From Leisingera coralii (GTDB taxonomy: Bacteria > Pseudomonadota > Alphaproteobacteria > Rhodobacterales > Rhodobacteraceae), in the NCBI RefSeq assembly GCF_049056525.1, contig NZ_JBHUPT010000017.1:87498-151497 (forward strand): a stretch of 64,000 bases of DNA. The letters run 5' to 3'. The notes beneath the pieces are model-generated. The model ran no database searches and was not told the DNA's origin. It saw nothing but the letters and a program-made list of their open reading frames with translations. Shown piece by piece: positions 17,441 through 24,823 of this stretch (position 1 is the stretch's first letter; each line of letters begins with the position of its first letter). Position numbers and translations under genes: made by a program.

Positions 17441-17689
17441 TCACTTTCGATGAAGGATTTCGCGGATCTCGCCACGCATTTCGCGCACGTCCTGACGCAC
17501 CTCAGCCCAGCCCGCGCGGTCTTCTTCGCGAAGCTGATCACGTGCCTCGAGAGACTGCTGCAGCAACTCGATCTGTTTTTGGTTTGTGAAGATGCGACGC
17601 ACCAGCCAGACAGCACCAGAGGCAACGGCGGCAACCGCAGCGACTGCCAGCCCGGTCGTTGCCTGTTCAATGCGTTCGTGTAGCGTCAT
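17441..17689 (-). CDS. Small membrane protein with coiled coil in the lysis cassette
   Basis: The 82-aa product starts at ATG 17689 (MTLHERIEQATTGL); an upstream frame extension has no ribosome binding site. One transmembrane helix (GLAVAAVAAVASGAVWLVRRIF) is followed by a charged coiled coil (NQKQIELLQQSLEARDQLREEDRAGWAEVRQDVREMRGEIREIL). The combination resembles XhlA-type lysis accessory proteins with the order of domains reversed. As first gene of the lysis cassette, it is a candidate holin or antiholin. Confidence 0.65.
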   Translation of the reverse strand: MTLHERIEQATTGLAVAAVAAVASGAVWLVRRIFTNQKQIELLQQSLEARDQLREEDRAGWAEVRQDVREMRGEIREILHRK

Positions 17690-17837
17690 CGGCGCGCCCT
17701 TGTGCTCGTTTTGAGCACAGTCGCGCAAAGCGGAAAAAACTGCCTATGGCACTTTTCCCTGAATGTTCAGTCAAAATTCTGCGGGCAAAATGCGGCTTGC
17801 TTCAACTTTGACTGGATGAATGATTGAAGCCGCGAAA

Positions 17838-17862
17838 CGGAGCCTGAGGAAATCAGGCTCCG
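17838..17862. terminator. Hairpin downstream of the restriction endonuclease gene
   Basis: The arms CGGAGCCTGA (17838-17847) and TCAGGCTCCG (17853-17862) form a perfect 10-bp stem with a GGAAA loop. It lies 32 bases past the end of the R gene on the minus strand. The following U-tract is short (TTT), so termination may be partial, letting lysis and late genes be read from upstream. Confidence 0.5.
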
Positions 17863-17893
17863 ATCTGCATTAGGCGGCGCACCAAAGGCACCT

Positions 17894-19126
17894 TTACTCT
17901 TTGCTCCGAACCACTTCGAGGAAGTTTTCCACGCTCAGAAGCCAGCTTTGCTGATCTTCGTGGTATGATTGGTGTATCGCTTGCGGCAGCACCAACCTGA
18001 GGCTCTGCTTTAGCATCTCATCGGTCTGCGTTCTTGAAATTGCCGGTTCAAGCGTCAGCAGATGCTTTTCCTGGATTCGATCGGCCTCAGCCAAAACCTG
18101 CCGCCAGCGATCTTTACAGGTCGTCTTGGCCGCAAGCATAGTCAACCTGGCCGCAGGAAATGCCAGGTCCGCATACTCTGCTTCGCCAGGAAACAGAAAG
18201 TCCGCTGCGTTCCGTTTTTCGGTAGTCGCCTCACGCTTGTAGCGTACTGCGTTTGCCTGCAATACAGCCTCGATATGGTGGCCGAAAGCATAGCCCGCCC
18301 GGGACTTCCGACGGTTCTGTACGCCAAGTGAGAACTTCAGGAAACCGTCCACATCTACATCGCTTCCCGATACGAAACCTGTTCTCAAACGCTCTGCCAG
18401 TACTTCCTTTTCCATGTGGCGGAACAAAGCTTCTTCGTGTTCCATCCATGCCATCAAGGTCTTGTCCGGCTCAGCCACAGGATCGACATCCTTCAGCGTG
18501 TCTCTCGCGAACTTGGAGAGCTTGGCTGTAGGCGGAAAAACCAATCCGAACTTTTTCAGCAGTTGCTCGAACGCGGCTGGCGTTGCTTCCTCAGGTTCAA
18601 TGCCGATTTCCTCTAGGACAAATCGTGCTGCGAAATCGACATCACGTCCCCCTTCCCCCACAATATCTCGCTGAGACAACTCAAAGTCGCTGGTCAGGGT
18701 TAGACCAAACAGCCAGAGCAACTTCTGCTCAATCGAACTGCCTAACGGACACAGTATGGCCAGAACCTTCCGGTCCGCCGTCATACATAGGAAGAGCGTA
18801 TCGTTTTCCTTGGCACGATAAACGACGGGTTCTGCCGCAGCAGGATAATAAAGGCGGTATTCGGGTGAACGGTGCGGCTGTCGTTTTCGGCTATTATACC
18901 AGGTTCCGGTCAGCTCAAGGCTTACCGGATCCTCTCCGCTGTCATCCATCCAAAGGTAGGTGACAGGGATAGTTTCACGGCCAGTAGGTGTGCCGACAAA
19001 TGCTCGGAAGACATCCACGCCCTGGAACTCATGCCCCCGCGAGACTTTGGGATCGACTTCAGTTCCCCTAAGGCTTTTCGCCGCAGCACCAATAAAGTAT
19101 TTCGATAGAAATCCACGGCCCGACAA
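17894..19126 (-). CDS. Type II restriction endonuclease, EcoRII family
   Basis: The 410-aa protein is close in length to EcoRII (about 400 aa). The C-terminal half carries the EcoRII catalytic block: NRRKSRAGYAFGHHIEAVLQAN, then ADFLFPGEAEY, LTMLAAKTTCKDRWRQVLAEADRI and KHLLTLEPAISRTQTDEM. These include the Tyr, Lys and Arg residues typical of the family. The N-terminal ~170 residues are the effector domain that binds a second site. The start is TTG 19126, seven bases after AGGAG. EcoRII cuts at CCWGG and needs two sites. The cognate methyltransferase and Vsr genes lie immediately upstream on the same strand. Confidence 0.93.
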   Translation of the reverse strand: MSGRGFLSKYFIGAAAKSLRGTEVDPKVSRGHEFQGVDVFRAFVGTPTGRETIPVTYLWMDDSGEDPVSLELTGTWYNSRKRQPHRSPEYRLYYPAAAEPVVYRAKENDTLFLCMTADRKVLAILCPLGSSIEQKLLWLFGLTLTSDFELSQRDIVGEGGRDVDFAARFVLEEIGIEPEEATPAAFEQLLKKFGLVFPPTAKLSKFARDTLKDVDPVAEPDKTLMAWMEHEEALFRHMEKEVLAERLRTGFVSGSDVDVDGFLKFSLGVQNRRKSRAGYAFGHHIEAVLQANAVRYKREATTEKRNAADFLFPGEAEYADLAFPAARLTMLAAKTTCKDRWRQVLAEADRIQEKHLLTLEPAISRTQTDEMLKQSLRLVLPQAIHQSYHEDQQSWLLSVENFLEVVRSKE

Positions 19127-19144
19127 ACGTTCTACTCCTTCAGT

Positions 19145-19600
19145 TCAGCGGAACCCCTCAATCACGAGCTCCGAGTCGGCAGTCAGCAACCATTGGGAGA
19201 GAGAGTCAATCGCATCTCCCGCGACCATTTTACCCTTTCCCTTCAGAGCACATTCCCAAACAACTGCCACACGCCAACCCTTGGCCTTTAGTGCCTTCCT
19301 GTTCCTGAAGTCGCGTTCAACATTTGTTCGGATCTTGTCACGCCAAAACTCCTCACGGCTCGCTGGCCACTTGAAGAGCGGGCAGTCGTGACCATGCCAG
19401 AAGCAGCCGTTAACGAGTACTACCGCTCGATGTTTCGGCAATACCAGGTCTGGCTTGCCCGGCAAGTCTTTAGCATGAAGCCTGAAACGAAAGCCGCGGG
19501 CATGAAGCCCGCGCCTTACAATCATTTCTGGTTTGGTATCGCTGCCACGGATGGCTGCCATGTTCCGGCTGCGCGTTGCCTTGTCGTGTACATCAGGCAA
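19145..19600 (-). CDS. vsr: Very short patch repair endonuclease Vsr
   Basis: This 151-aa protein has all Vsr landmarks: VHDKATRSRNMAAIRGSDTKPE at the N-terminus, RGFRFRLHAKDLPGKPDLVLPKHRAVVLVNGCFWHGHDC with the catalytic Asp and zinc-type Cys/His residues, and WRDKIRTNVERDFRNRKALKAKGWRVAVVWECAL. Vsr nicks at T:G mismatches made when 5-methylcytosine deaminates, so it protects methylated CCWGG sites. The start appears to be TTG 19600, overlapping the methyltransferase gene by eight bases; no ATG is in frame nearby. Confidence 0.95.
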   Translation of the reverse strand: MPDVHDKATRSRNMAAIRGSDTKPEMIVRRGLHARGFRFRLHAKDLPGKPDLVLPKHRAVVLVNGCFWHGHDCPLFKWPASREEFWRDKIRTNVERDFRNRKALKAKGWRVAVVWECALKGKGKMVAGDAIDSLSQWLLTADSELVIEGFR

Positions 19601-20825
19601 CAGCAGCTACCGGGATTTTTTGCTCTTCTTCAATCAGATGCCTGATGTGCGGCTCCATAGCTCGCGCAACCTCGGCGAACACGGGCACTGCGACGGAATT
19701 GCCAAACTGTTTGTAGGCCTGCGTATCAGATACGGGGATCTGAAAATCTTCCGGATAGCCCATCAGACGGGCACATTCTCTGGGTGTGAGCCGTCGGGGG
19801 TTCTTACCTTCGCCGCGGCTAACAAGAATTTCTGAGCCGTCTTTGTAGTACCGGGCTGATAGCGTCCGAGCGATACTATCCCCATCGACAAGTCCAAACC
19901 CGAACCCGTTTCCCTTGGCCTTATGCTTCGCAGCGTAATTTTGCAGGTAAGCCCAAAGTTTGTCAGTCAGCGTGTACTTGCTGTTGACGATCGCGTCGTT
20001 GCCCAGCGTGAAATGTCCTTCCGGATCTTCGGTGCCATCTTCCGGGTGTAGAATATCCCGCATGCGCTTGATGCCATAAGGCGGGAGTGAGACGTCATCG
20101 AAGCTAAAGGGTACGTCTTTTCGGAAGCCGACAATGACGATACGTTCCCGGTGCTGAGGTACGAAGTGTGCCGCATCAATGACCCGCGGTTCAGGCACAA
20201 AATATCCAAGTTCATCCCGCAGCTTTCGCATAATCACTTCGAATGTACGGCCCTTATCATGGCTGCGCAGGTTCTTAACATTTTCAAGCAGGAACGCTGC
20301 TGGCCTGTGATGCTGAAGGATGCGCAATACGTCGAAAAACAGCGTCCCCTGTGTCTCATCTTCGAAGCCATGCGCACGACCGAGTGCGTTTTTCTTAGAC
20401 ACCCCAGCGATAGAAAACGGCTGGCAAGGAAAGCCCGCCACGAGCACCTGATGTTCCGGGATGCTATCTGCGTCGACCTCGCGAATATCACCTTCGATTG
20501 GGCGGTTATCTTTATAGTTTGCATCGTATGTCTGCTGAGCGAACCGGTCCCACTCGGACGTAAAGACACACCGGCCGCCTATGCTTTCCATAGCCTTGCG
20601 CAACCCGCCTATCCCTGCGAAAAGATCAATGAACGAGAACGCTGGTGCGCCTTCTGACGGCCTCTTGGCATCGACAGTCATTCGCAGGACTTTGAGAACC
20701 GCTTCGCGAGCCGGTTCATCACCACGTTTCCAGCGATATACATGACCTTCGGAGTAACCAAGCAGCTCAGCCGCTTCAGAAACCGACAGTCCGGCCTTCT
20801 GAAGCAGAAGTTCAAATTCATTCAT
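19593..20825 (-). CDS. C5-cytosine DNA methyltransferase, Dcm/M.EcoRII type, with N-terminal HTH
   Basis: In this 410-aa enzyme, motif I is FSFIDLFAGIGGLRKAMES (residues ~63-81), motif IV is the catalytic GFPCQPFS, motif VI is ENV (AAFLLENVKNL), motif VIII is QHRER, and motif X is QFGNSVAVPV. Residues 1-50 (LLLQKAGLSVSEAAELLGYSEGHVYRWKRGDE) form a helix-turn-helix, as in M.EcoRII, and may autoregulate the operon. The expected target is CCWGG, inferred from the adjacent EcoRII homologue. The start ATG 20825 follows GAGGATAACAG. Confidence 0.95.
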   Translation of the reverse strand: MNEFELLLQKAGLSVSEAAELLGYSEGHVYRWKRGDEPAREAVLKVLRMTVDAKRPSEGAPAFSFIDLFAGIGGLRKAMESIGGRCVFTSEWDRFAQQTYDANYKDNRPIEGDIREVDADSIPEHQVLVAGFPCQPFSIAGVSKKNALGRAHGFEDETQGTLFFDVLRILQHHRPAAFLLENVKNLRSHDKGRTFEVIMRKLRDELGYFVPEPRVIDAAHFVPQHRERIVIVGFRKDVPFSFDDVSLPPYGIKRMRDILHPEDGTEDPEGHFTLGNDAIVNSKYTLTDKLWAYLQNYAAKHKAKGNGFGFGLVDGDSIARTLSARYYKDGSEILVSRGEGKNPRRLTPRECARLMGYPEDFQIPVSDTQAYKQFGNSVAVPVFAEVARAMEPHIRHLIEEEQKIPVAAVA

Positions 20826-20959
20826 CTGTTATCCTCGCTCGACCAGAAAGACGAAACTTCCTCTGGGTATTTTTTTGACAAGGTGCGAGATTTCACCCCA
20901 ACACGCAAGAACATTCAGCTAACTCCAGTCAGTTTTTGCCTGACATGGCCGGGGCGACC

Positions 20960-21538
20960 TTAGCCGCCCTCGCTAACCAACCGAGCTCGCCAGTACTCCG
21001 CATCATCCAGCAATCTTTTTGCGGTCTTCTGCTCGACGCCCATCTCGCGGGCGATTTCATCGAGTGACGCCCCGGTATCCCAAAGGAGCAACGCATGGTC
21101 AGCCATGTATGCTTTGCGCAGCGCAAAGCAGCTTGGCAGTTCAATGATGCAATTCGCGTGACTGTGGCTCAGAAGGTCTGCTGCCTCGCGGCCGATCATC
21201 TTCGCAATCCGATGTTCAACGTGCATCTCTCCAGGCACATAGAGCTGGCGCCGCCATTTCCGGCTGCCTTTGGCGCGTGTACCCTCGACCAAGCGAACGG
21301 CATTGCCACGACCAATCACCTCGGCAATCTCGGCGACGGTCTCCGGCAGCGGCACATTGCGACCACGCGATGCAGCAAACTCGGCCAGAGGATAGCGGGC
21401 CACCTCCGGCAGCTCGAGCTGCATTTCGACAGACCGCTTTGAAGATTTTCGTGGCGCGGGGCGCCCAGCGCGCTGGGCTTCTACCAACAACTTGCGGAGC
21501 TGGCGGTTCTCGGCTTCGAGGTTCTGAAGTTCCCCCAT
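20960..21538 (-). CDS. Phage HTH regulator, candidate late-gene activator
   Basis: The 192-aa product starts at ATG 21538, nine bases after AAGGG; an alternative GTG at 21556 overlaps the upstream gene. It has an N-terminal leucine-rich coiled coil (MGELQNLEAENRQLRKLLVEAQ) and a C-terminal helix-turn-helix (DTGASLDEIAREMGVEQKTAKRLLDDAEYW). The middle part (RKWRRQLYVPGEMHVEHRIAKMIGREAADLLSHSH) has a loose resemblance to Mor/C activators. It is the last gene before the R-M, lysis and late genes. This position suits a late activator, though I cannot name the family. Confidence 0.55.
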   Translation of the reverse strand: MGELQNLEAENRQLRKLLVEAQRAGRPAPRKSSKRSVEMQLELPEVARYPLAEFAASRGRNVPLPETVAEIAEVIGRGNAVRLVEGTRAKGSRKWRRQLYVPGEMHVEHRIAKMIGREAADLLSHSHANCIIELPSCFALRKAYMADHALLLWDTGASLDEIAREMGVEQKTAKRLLDDAEYWRARLVSEGG

Positions 21539-21542
21539 CAAT

Positions 21543-21971
21543 TCAGCCCTTCGCACGGCTCACGAGGATCTCCATGCCCTGAGCGAGCAGTATGGCCCGT
21601 TTCAGTTTAAACACGTCAGTTTCGTGCCCCTTGCGATCCTCGATCACCGCGCAGCCAAGCCGCTTGTCTACATAGGTGAAATCAGCCCGGTAAACGCGCT
21701 GCTGCTTTCCGCCGTCCGTCATGATGGGTCCATCCCTGCCATGAAGGGGAATTTCCACCTGTCGGCGCAGGCCACAAATTTCTCCCGCCTCCTGCAGCAG
21801 CAGCAATTCTGCCCAGCGCTGGGCCTCTGTCTTGCTGTCATGCGTGATCCCATCGGCCGTGGTAGTGCGCTGGGTCCCCCGCACTCGGCGACGATCCTCA
21901 CCTGCCGGTTTTTGGTGTGCTTCACGATACTGTTCTGCCGTCATCCGCTCGGTCATCAAGCTGCCTTTCAT
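21543..21971 (-). CDS. DUF1064 phage nuclease-like protein
   Basis: This 142-aa protein contains TADGITHDSKTEAQRWAELLLLQEAGEICGLRRQVEIPL, then VYRADFTYVDKRLGCAVIEDRKGHETDVFKLKRAILL. This is the DUF1064 pattern, a predicted PD-(D/E)xK nuclease fold with Asp in YRADF and the E-D-x-K site in VIEDRKG. Such proteins are common in phage replication/recombination regions and may resolve branched DNA. ATG 21956 (MTERMTAEQ), with AAAGG seven bases upstream, is an equally good start and would give 137 aa. Confidence 0.8.
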   Translation of the reverse strand: MKGSLMTERMTAEQYREAHQKPAGEDRRRVRGTQRTTTADGITHDSKTEAQRWAELLLLQEAGEICGLRRQVEIPLHGRDGPIMTDGGKQQRVYRADFTYVDKRLGCAVIEDRKGHETDVFKLKRAILLAQGMEILVSRAKG

Positions 21972-22381
21972 TTCTGTGCTTCTGCCCGCATTGCCTCGGC
22001 CAGTTCCGCCTCAAAGAACTGGGCGAGGCTGATCGTCTGCTGCCAGCCGCCATGATTGGTGCCGCCCCGCCCCCTGGTGCGCGCAGGCAGGCCAAGGTTC
22101 CGGCGCCGGGTGCCGATGGCCGACCGATGGGTGTACCCGAAATGCTCCGCCATTTCCGTGGAGCAAACGCCTGCGTTCCACATTCGGGTGAAGGTCTCAT
22201 CGTCCACCAAGCGCTTTCGCACCTTCGCACGACTGGAGAGACCCAGCGTCTTCGCCTTGTAGCTGAGCCCCTGGCGGGTCACGCCCAGCGCGGCGGCTAT
22301 ACGCTCTGTGGGGATGTCGTGACGGTTCCACAGCGGCGCGAGCGTTTCGCGGGTAATATGCTTCAAGGGGGTGATTGCCAT
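21968..22381 (-). CDS. DNA-binding protein with two HTH repeats
   Basis: This 137-aa protein carries two similar helix-turn-helix units: LAPLWNRHDIPTERIAAALGVTRQGLSYKAKTLGLSSRAK (residues ~14-53) and FTRMWNAGVCSTEMAEHFGYTHRSAIGTRRRNLGLPAR (~63-100). Both share a W-N core and an L-G-L end, pointing to an internal duplication. The last ~30 residues form a helix. It resembles GcrA-type or resolvase-like HTH modules. It probably regulates phage transcription or binds DNA in replication, but its target is unknown. Confidence 0.6.
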   Translation of the reverse strand: MAITPLKHITRETLAPLWNRHDIPTERIAAALGVTRQGLSYKAKTLGLSSRAKVRKRLVDDETFTRMWNAGVCSTEMAEHFGYTHRSAIGTRRRNLGLPARTRGRGGTNHGGWQQTISLAQFFEAELAEAMRAEAQK

Positions 22382-22385
22382 GGTC

Positions 22386-22679
22386 CTAGCGCTGCCTTGT
22401 CTGGTGGTCTTTCAGCTTCCGCCCTGCGAACTTGAGAGCTCTTGCCATATCTCCAGCATGGGGGTGCTGCTGGGGTTTACGGCTCAACCAGTTCTGCGTG
22501 CGATAGGCACCCCGGATTTCATCGAGGCTGTTGTATCGCTGGCGGCACGGTACCTCTTGACCGATCAGACCTTTGCCCGGAGCGATGATGATGCAATCGC
22601 CGAGATCCAGATCGACGGTCACGGTGACCTTTCCAAACTTGCTGCCATGGGTGTCCGGGTCGAGATGCGGGCTGCTCAT
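22386..22679 (-). CDS. Small phage protein of unknown function
   Basis: The 97-aa product starts at ATG 22679, overlapping the stop of the replication gene as ATGA. The first half is beta-rich (SKFGKVTVTVDLDLGDCIIIAPGKGLIG). The second half is basic and His-rich (WLSRKPQQHPHAGDMARALKFAGRKLKDHQTRQR), which suggests nucleic-acid contact. The tight coupling to the replication initiator gene suggests a replication accessory role, inferred from position alone. Confidence 0.5.
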   Translation of the reverse strand: MSSPHLDPDTHGSKFGKVTVTVDLDLGDCIIIAPGKGLIGQEVPCRQRYNSLDEIRGAYRTQNWLSRKPQQHPHAGDMARALKFAGRKLKDHQTRQR

Positions 22680-23548
22680 ACGTTGATCCCCGCGGCTGCA
22701 CATTCCGCCGCCGTAACCAACCCTGCAGCGATGCACTCCCCGGCCTGGCTGGGCTTGATGGTTCGCGCCCAGGGCTTGCATTCCCGGATCTCCTGAGCCC
22801 GTGCTTCCAGCACCTTCCGCGGGTCAGCCGCCGACTGCTGATCGGTGGTGTGATCCACCCAGCGGCGTTCCGACAGCCAAGTGTCCGACCGCTTGATGAA
22901 CATTGCCCTGTTCCCGGCCTGCTGCGCAGCGTAGGCGCGGGCCCCGGCCAGAATCACCTGCGGATCAGTCCCCTCGCCCAGCGCCGCGCGCAGCGCCGCC
23001 ACTGTCGCCGCCCGGCGCTCGAGCCGGGGATAGACGCTGACAAACTCGGCGAAGAAACCATCGAAATCAAAATCTAGGGCTTGTGTGTGTCCGGCGTCAG
23101 CCGGGCACATAGTTCCTTTATGGTTCCTAGGATGGTTTGGGTGCATCTCCTGCACCGGTAGGGGTGCATTTCCTGCACCTGTCGGGTGCATCTCCTGCAC
23201 GGGTGCATTTCCTGCACCCGCTATATGTTGTGGTACGGGTGCATTTCCTGCACGGGTCGGCGGCAGGCCTGAAACGGCCTTTAGATTGATCCGGTACTCG
23301 ACCGTGAAGCCGTTTCTGCACTTCCTCTGCCCCACCTCGGAAACGAGCCCGGAGGCCACCAGCTCGCTGATATTGGTTTGCACTGTGCGCTTGCTCTTCA
23401 GCTCCAGGTCGGCGGCCATGTTGCCCTTACTGACCCAGATACCCGACCCGTCATCACTGGCGGCGTCAGCCATGTAGAGCAGGATCGCCTTCTTCGTCGG
23501 AGATCCAACGGCGCGCCGCTTGACCAGCGAATACAATTCGATGCTCAT
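22676..23548 (-). CDS. Phage replication initiator-like protein, carries iterons in its linker
   Basis: In this 290-aa protein, residues 1-95 form a winged-helix domain (YSLVKRRAVGSPTKKAILLYMADAASDDGSGIWVSKGNMAADLELKSKRTVQTNISELVASGLV) like those of phage O/RepA-type initiators. Residues ~97-137 are a repetitive linker with A-G-N-A-P and V-Q-E-M-H-P units encoded by five DNA iterons. Residues ~155-270 contain FFAEFVSVYPRLERRAATVAALRAAL and WLSERRW, as in phage proteins that follow initiator domains. The layout matches lambda O, whose gene contains ori. Helicase-loader or DnaC-like partners were not seen nearby. Confidence 0.7.
   Translation of the reverse strand: MSIELYSLVKRRAVGSPTKKAILLYMADAASDDGSGIWVSKGNMAADLELKSKRTVQTNISELVASGLVSEVGQRKCRNGFTVEYRINLKAVSGLPPTRAGNAPVPQHIAGAGNAPVQEMHPTGAGNAPLPVQEMHPNHPRNHKGTMCPADAGHTQALDFDFDGFFAEFVSVYPRLERRAATVAALRAALGEGTDPQVILAGARAYAAQQAGNRAMFIKRSDTWLSERRWVDHTTDQQSAADPRKVLEARAQEIRECKPWARTIKPSQAGECIAAGLVTAAECAAAGINV
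23141..23253. repeat. Five 15-bp iterons, candidate phage origin of replication
   Basis: Five copies of GTGCATYTCCTGCAC lie at 23141-23155, 23164-23178, 23186-23200, 23203-23217 and 23239-23253, Y being T in three and C in two. Each copy has dyad ends (GTGCA/TGCAC). The spacing between copies 4 and 5 is longer and includes an AT-richer stretch. They lie in the linker part of the initiator gene, exactly as lambda ori lies in gene O. They are read in two different frames (A-G-N-A-P three times, V-Q-E-M-H-P twice), so it is the DNA and not the peptide that is conserved. Confidence 0.75.
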
Positions 23549-23645
23549 ACCTGCCTCGTTTTTCTCGATGTGATGCGCCCAGCGCCGCTGAAGACCTGAG
23601 CGAAAATCAGTAGCCGGTGCGCCCGGTGCTTGCCGTCACGCCCCA

Positions 23646-23969
23646 TCAAGCCGCCTGCTCCGTTGCCTGGCTAAAGAACTTCGGCGCGCCCGGGTCGGTC
23701 AGCATTACCAGCAACGCGATGTGGCTAGCGGGCGCAGTCACCGCGCCCCACCAGTTCAGCGCTGTCTGGAAACTGACGTCACAGAACAGCGCCACCTCGC
23801 GCGGGCTGCGGAACCGGTCGCGGAAATAGGCCGACCACAGGTCAGGCGCGCTGACCTTCAGCGCATATGGGTCAAACTGATTTGACCAAGATTTTTGCTT
23901 AGCGCCTCCGGCATCCTGCGGCCATGGCGCATCATTGTTCACGATCAGGGTCAGGCGCGGGTGGTTCAT
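23646..23969 (-). CDS. Small phage protein of unknown function downstream of Cro-like gene
   Basis: This 107-aa protein overlaps the Cro-like gene by four bases (ATGA). A helical core WSAYFRDRFRSPREVALFCDVSFQTALNWWGAVTAPASHIALLVML (residues ~45-90) looks like a helix-turn-helix with W-W in the second helix. It is probably a DNA-binding accessory of early control. The short N-terminal strand LTLIVNNDAPWP has no clear parallel. The 97-base gap that follows, before the initiator gene, holds nothing recognisable. Confidence 0.5.
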   Translation of the reverse strand: MNHPRLTLIVNNDAPWPQDAGGAKQKSWSNQFDPYALKVSAPDLWSAYFRDRFRSPREVALFCDVSFQTALNWWGAVTAPASHIALLVMLTDPGAPKFFSQATEQAA

Positions 23970-24199
23970 GCGGCGGCCTCCCCTGCTTCAGCCCTTCGCT
24001 CAACCGTGAGGAAAGAAAACAGGGACCGCGGCGGTTCCGCGATCCCCTTCTCATGCGCCATCAGGCAAAGCGCATCGTACCAGGCAGCGGGCAATGCCCC
24101 GGCCTGCATATGTGTGTGCACGGTGGTGTGCCTCTTGCCCAAGCGCTTCGCTACAGCACGATATCCGCCCAAGGCCTCTATGTAATCGCGAATGGTCAT
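23966..24199 (-). CDS. Cro-like HTH regulator
   Basis: The 77-aa product starts at ATG 24199 (MTIRDYIEALGGYRAVAKRLGKRHTTVHTHMQAGALPAAWYDAL). This is the YdaS/Cro-type single helix-turn-helix pattern. It is the first gene of the leftward transcript and diverges from the repressor gene, with two operator copies in the gap. It presumably competes with the repressor for those operators and commits the phage to lytic growth. Confidence 0.72.
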   Translation of the reverse strand: MTIRDYIEALGGYRAVAKRLGKRHTTVHTHMQAGALPAAWYDALCLMAHEKGIAEPPRSLFSFLTVERRAEAGEAAA

Positions 24200-24211
24200 G
24201 GCCACAGCGAT

Positions 24212-24271
24212 AATACGATTTTTTCGCACTTTCAACAGTGCAACTCTTACTTGGTGCGAATTTATCGTATT
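24212..24271. promoter_or_regulatory. Phage switch operators between cro-like and repressor genes
   Basis: AATACGATTTTTTCGCAC (24212-24229) is repeated in inverted orientation as GTGCGAATTTATCGTATT (24254-24271), with 16 of 18 positions agreeing. The pair fills the gap between the divergent cro-like and repressor genes. The same sequence recurs at the rightward early promoter, so all four copies are likely repressor sites. Confidence 0.75.
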
Positions 24272-24288
24272 TCAGCGAGTACAGTCAC

Positions 24289-24585
24289 ATGGATTATCTA
24301 GAGATCGAAAAGCTTTGCCGCCGCGGCGACAGTTCCCCCGAGGCCATCCACAAGCGACTGGTCGCTGCACGCTTGATGACAGGACTCTCACAAAAAGAGA
24401 TCGCCGCGAACGCGGGCATCAAATACACAACCTTTCGCTCCCAAGAACAATCCGGCTCACCATCAGTAAGGCTTATGAGCTATTTCCTCGGCGCATTCCA
24501 AGTCGACTTCAACTTTATCTTGGGCGGCGACCCCGCGCGGCTGCCCGCCGACGTGCTTCAAGAGATATTGAAGCACCTCGACTAA
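24289..24585 (+). CDS. Phage repressor, short XRE-type HTH protein
   Basis: The 98-aa product starts at ATG 24289. The XRE helix-turn-helix is at residues ~24-70 (RLVAARLMTGLSQKEIAANAGIKYTTFRSQEQSGSPSVRLMSYFLGAFQVDFNFILGG). There is no C-terminal self-cleavage (S24) domain, so induction would not follow the classical LexA-like route. It diverges from the Cro-like gene and is flanked by operator pairs on both sides, the layout of a lysis-lysogeny repressor. Confidence 0.75.
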   Translation: MDYLEIEKLCRRGDSSPEAIHKRLVAARLMTGLSQKEIAANAGIKYTTFRSQEQSGSPSVRLMSYFLGAFQVDFNFILGGDPARLPADVLQEILKHLD

Positions 24586-24740
24586 CCCGCCTCCAAACTA
24601 GCGGCGCAAACAGCCAGTTCAGGTTAACCCCCAAAGGGATCAACACCCTGGCAACCAATCTACAAAACATGCGATTCCTTCATTTGTTCCCGTTTTGTAC
24701 CAACAGGAACAGTCACTGCAAGCCGCAACCAGATCAATGG

Positions 24741-24795
24741 AATACGATTTTTTCGCACATCTTATATTGACCTGTACGATTTTTCCGTATTATCG
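24741..24795 (+). promoter_or_regulatory. Rightward early promoter with two repressor sites
   Basis: An exact 18-base copy of the switch operator lies at 24741-24758, and a related imperfect palindrome TACGATTTTTCCGTA at 24775-24789. Between and over them is a promoter-like pair, TTGACC (24767-24772) and TTATCG (24790-24795), with a 17-base spacer occupied by the second site. The first gene to the right starts at 24824. The rest of the gap from 24586 to 24740 holds nothing recognisable. Confidence 0.65.
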
Positions 24796-24823
24796 TTGCC
24801 TCACATCACCGATGGAGGAATAG

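Noticed and set aside
23141..23253. Regularly spaced repeats resembling a CRISPR array
   Set aside because: Units are 15 bp with spacers of 2-21 bp, inside a coding gene, read in two frames and with no cas genes near. They fit iterons, not CRISPR.
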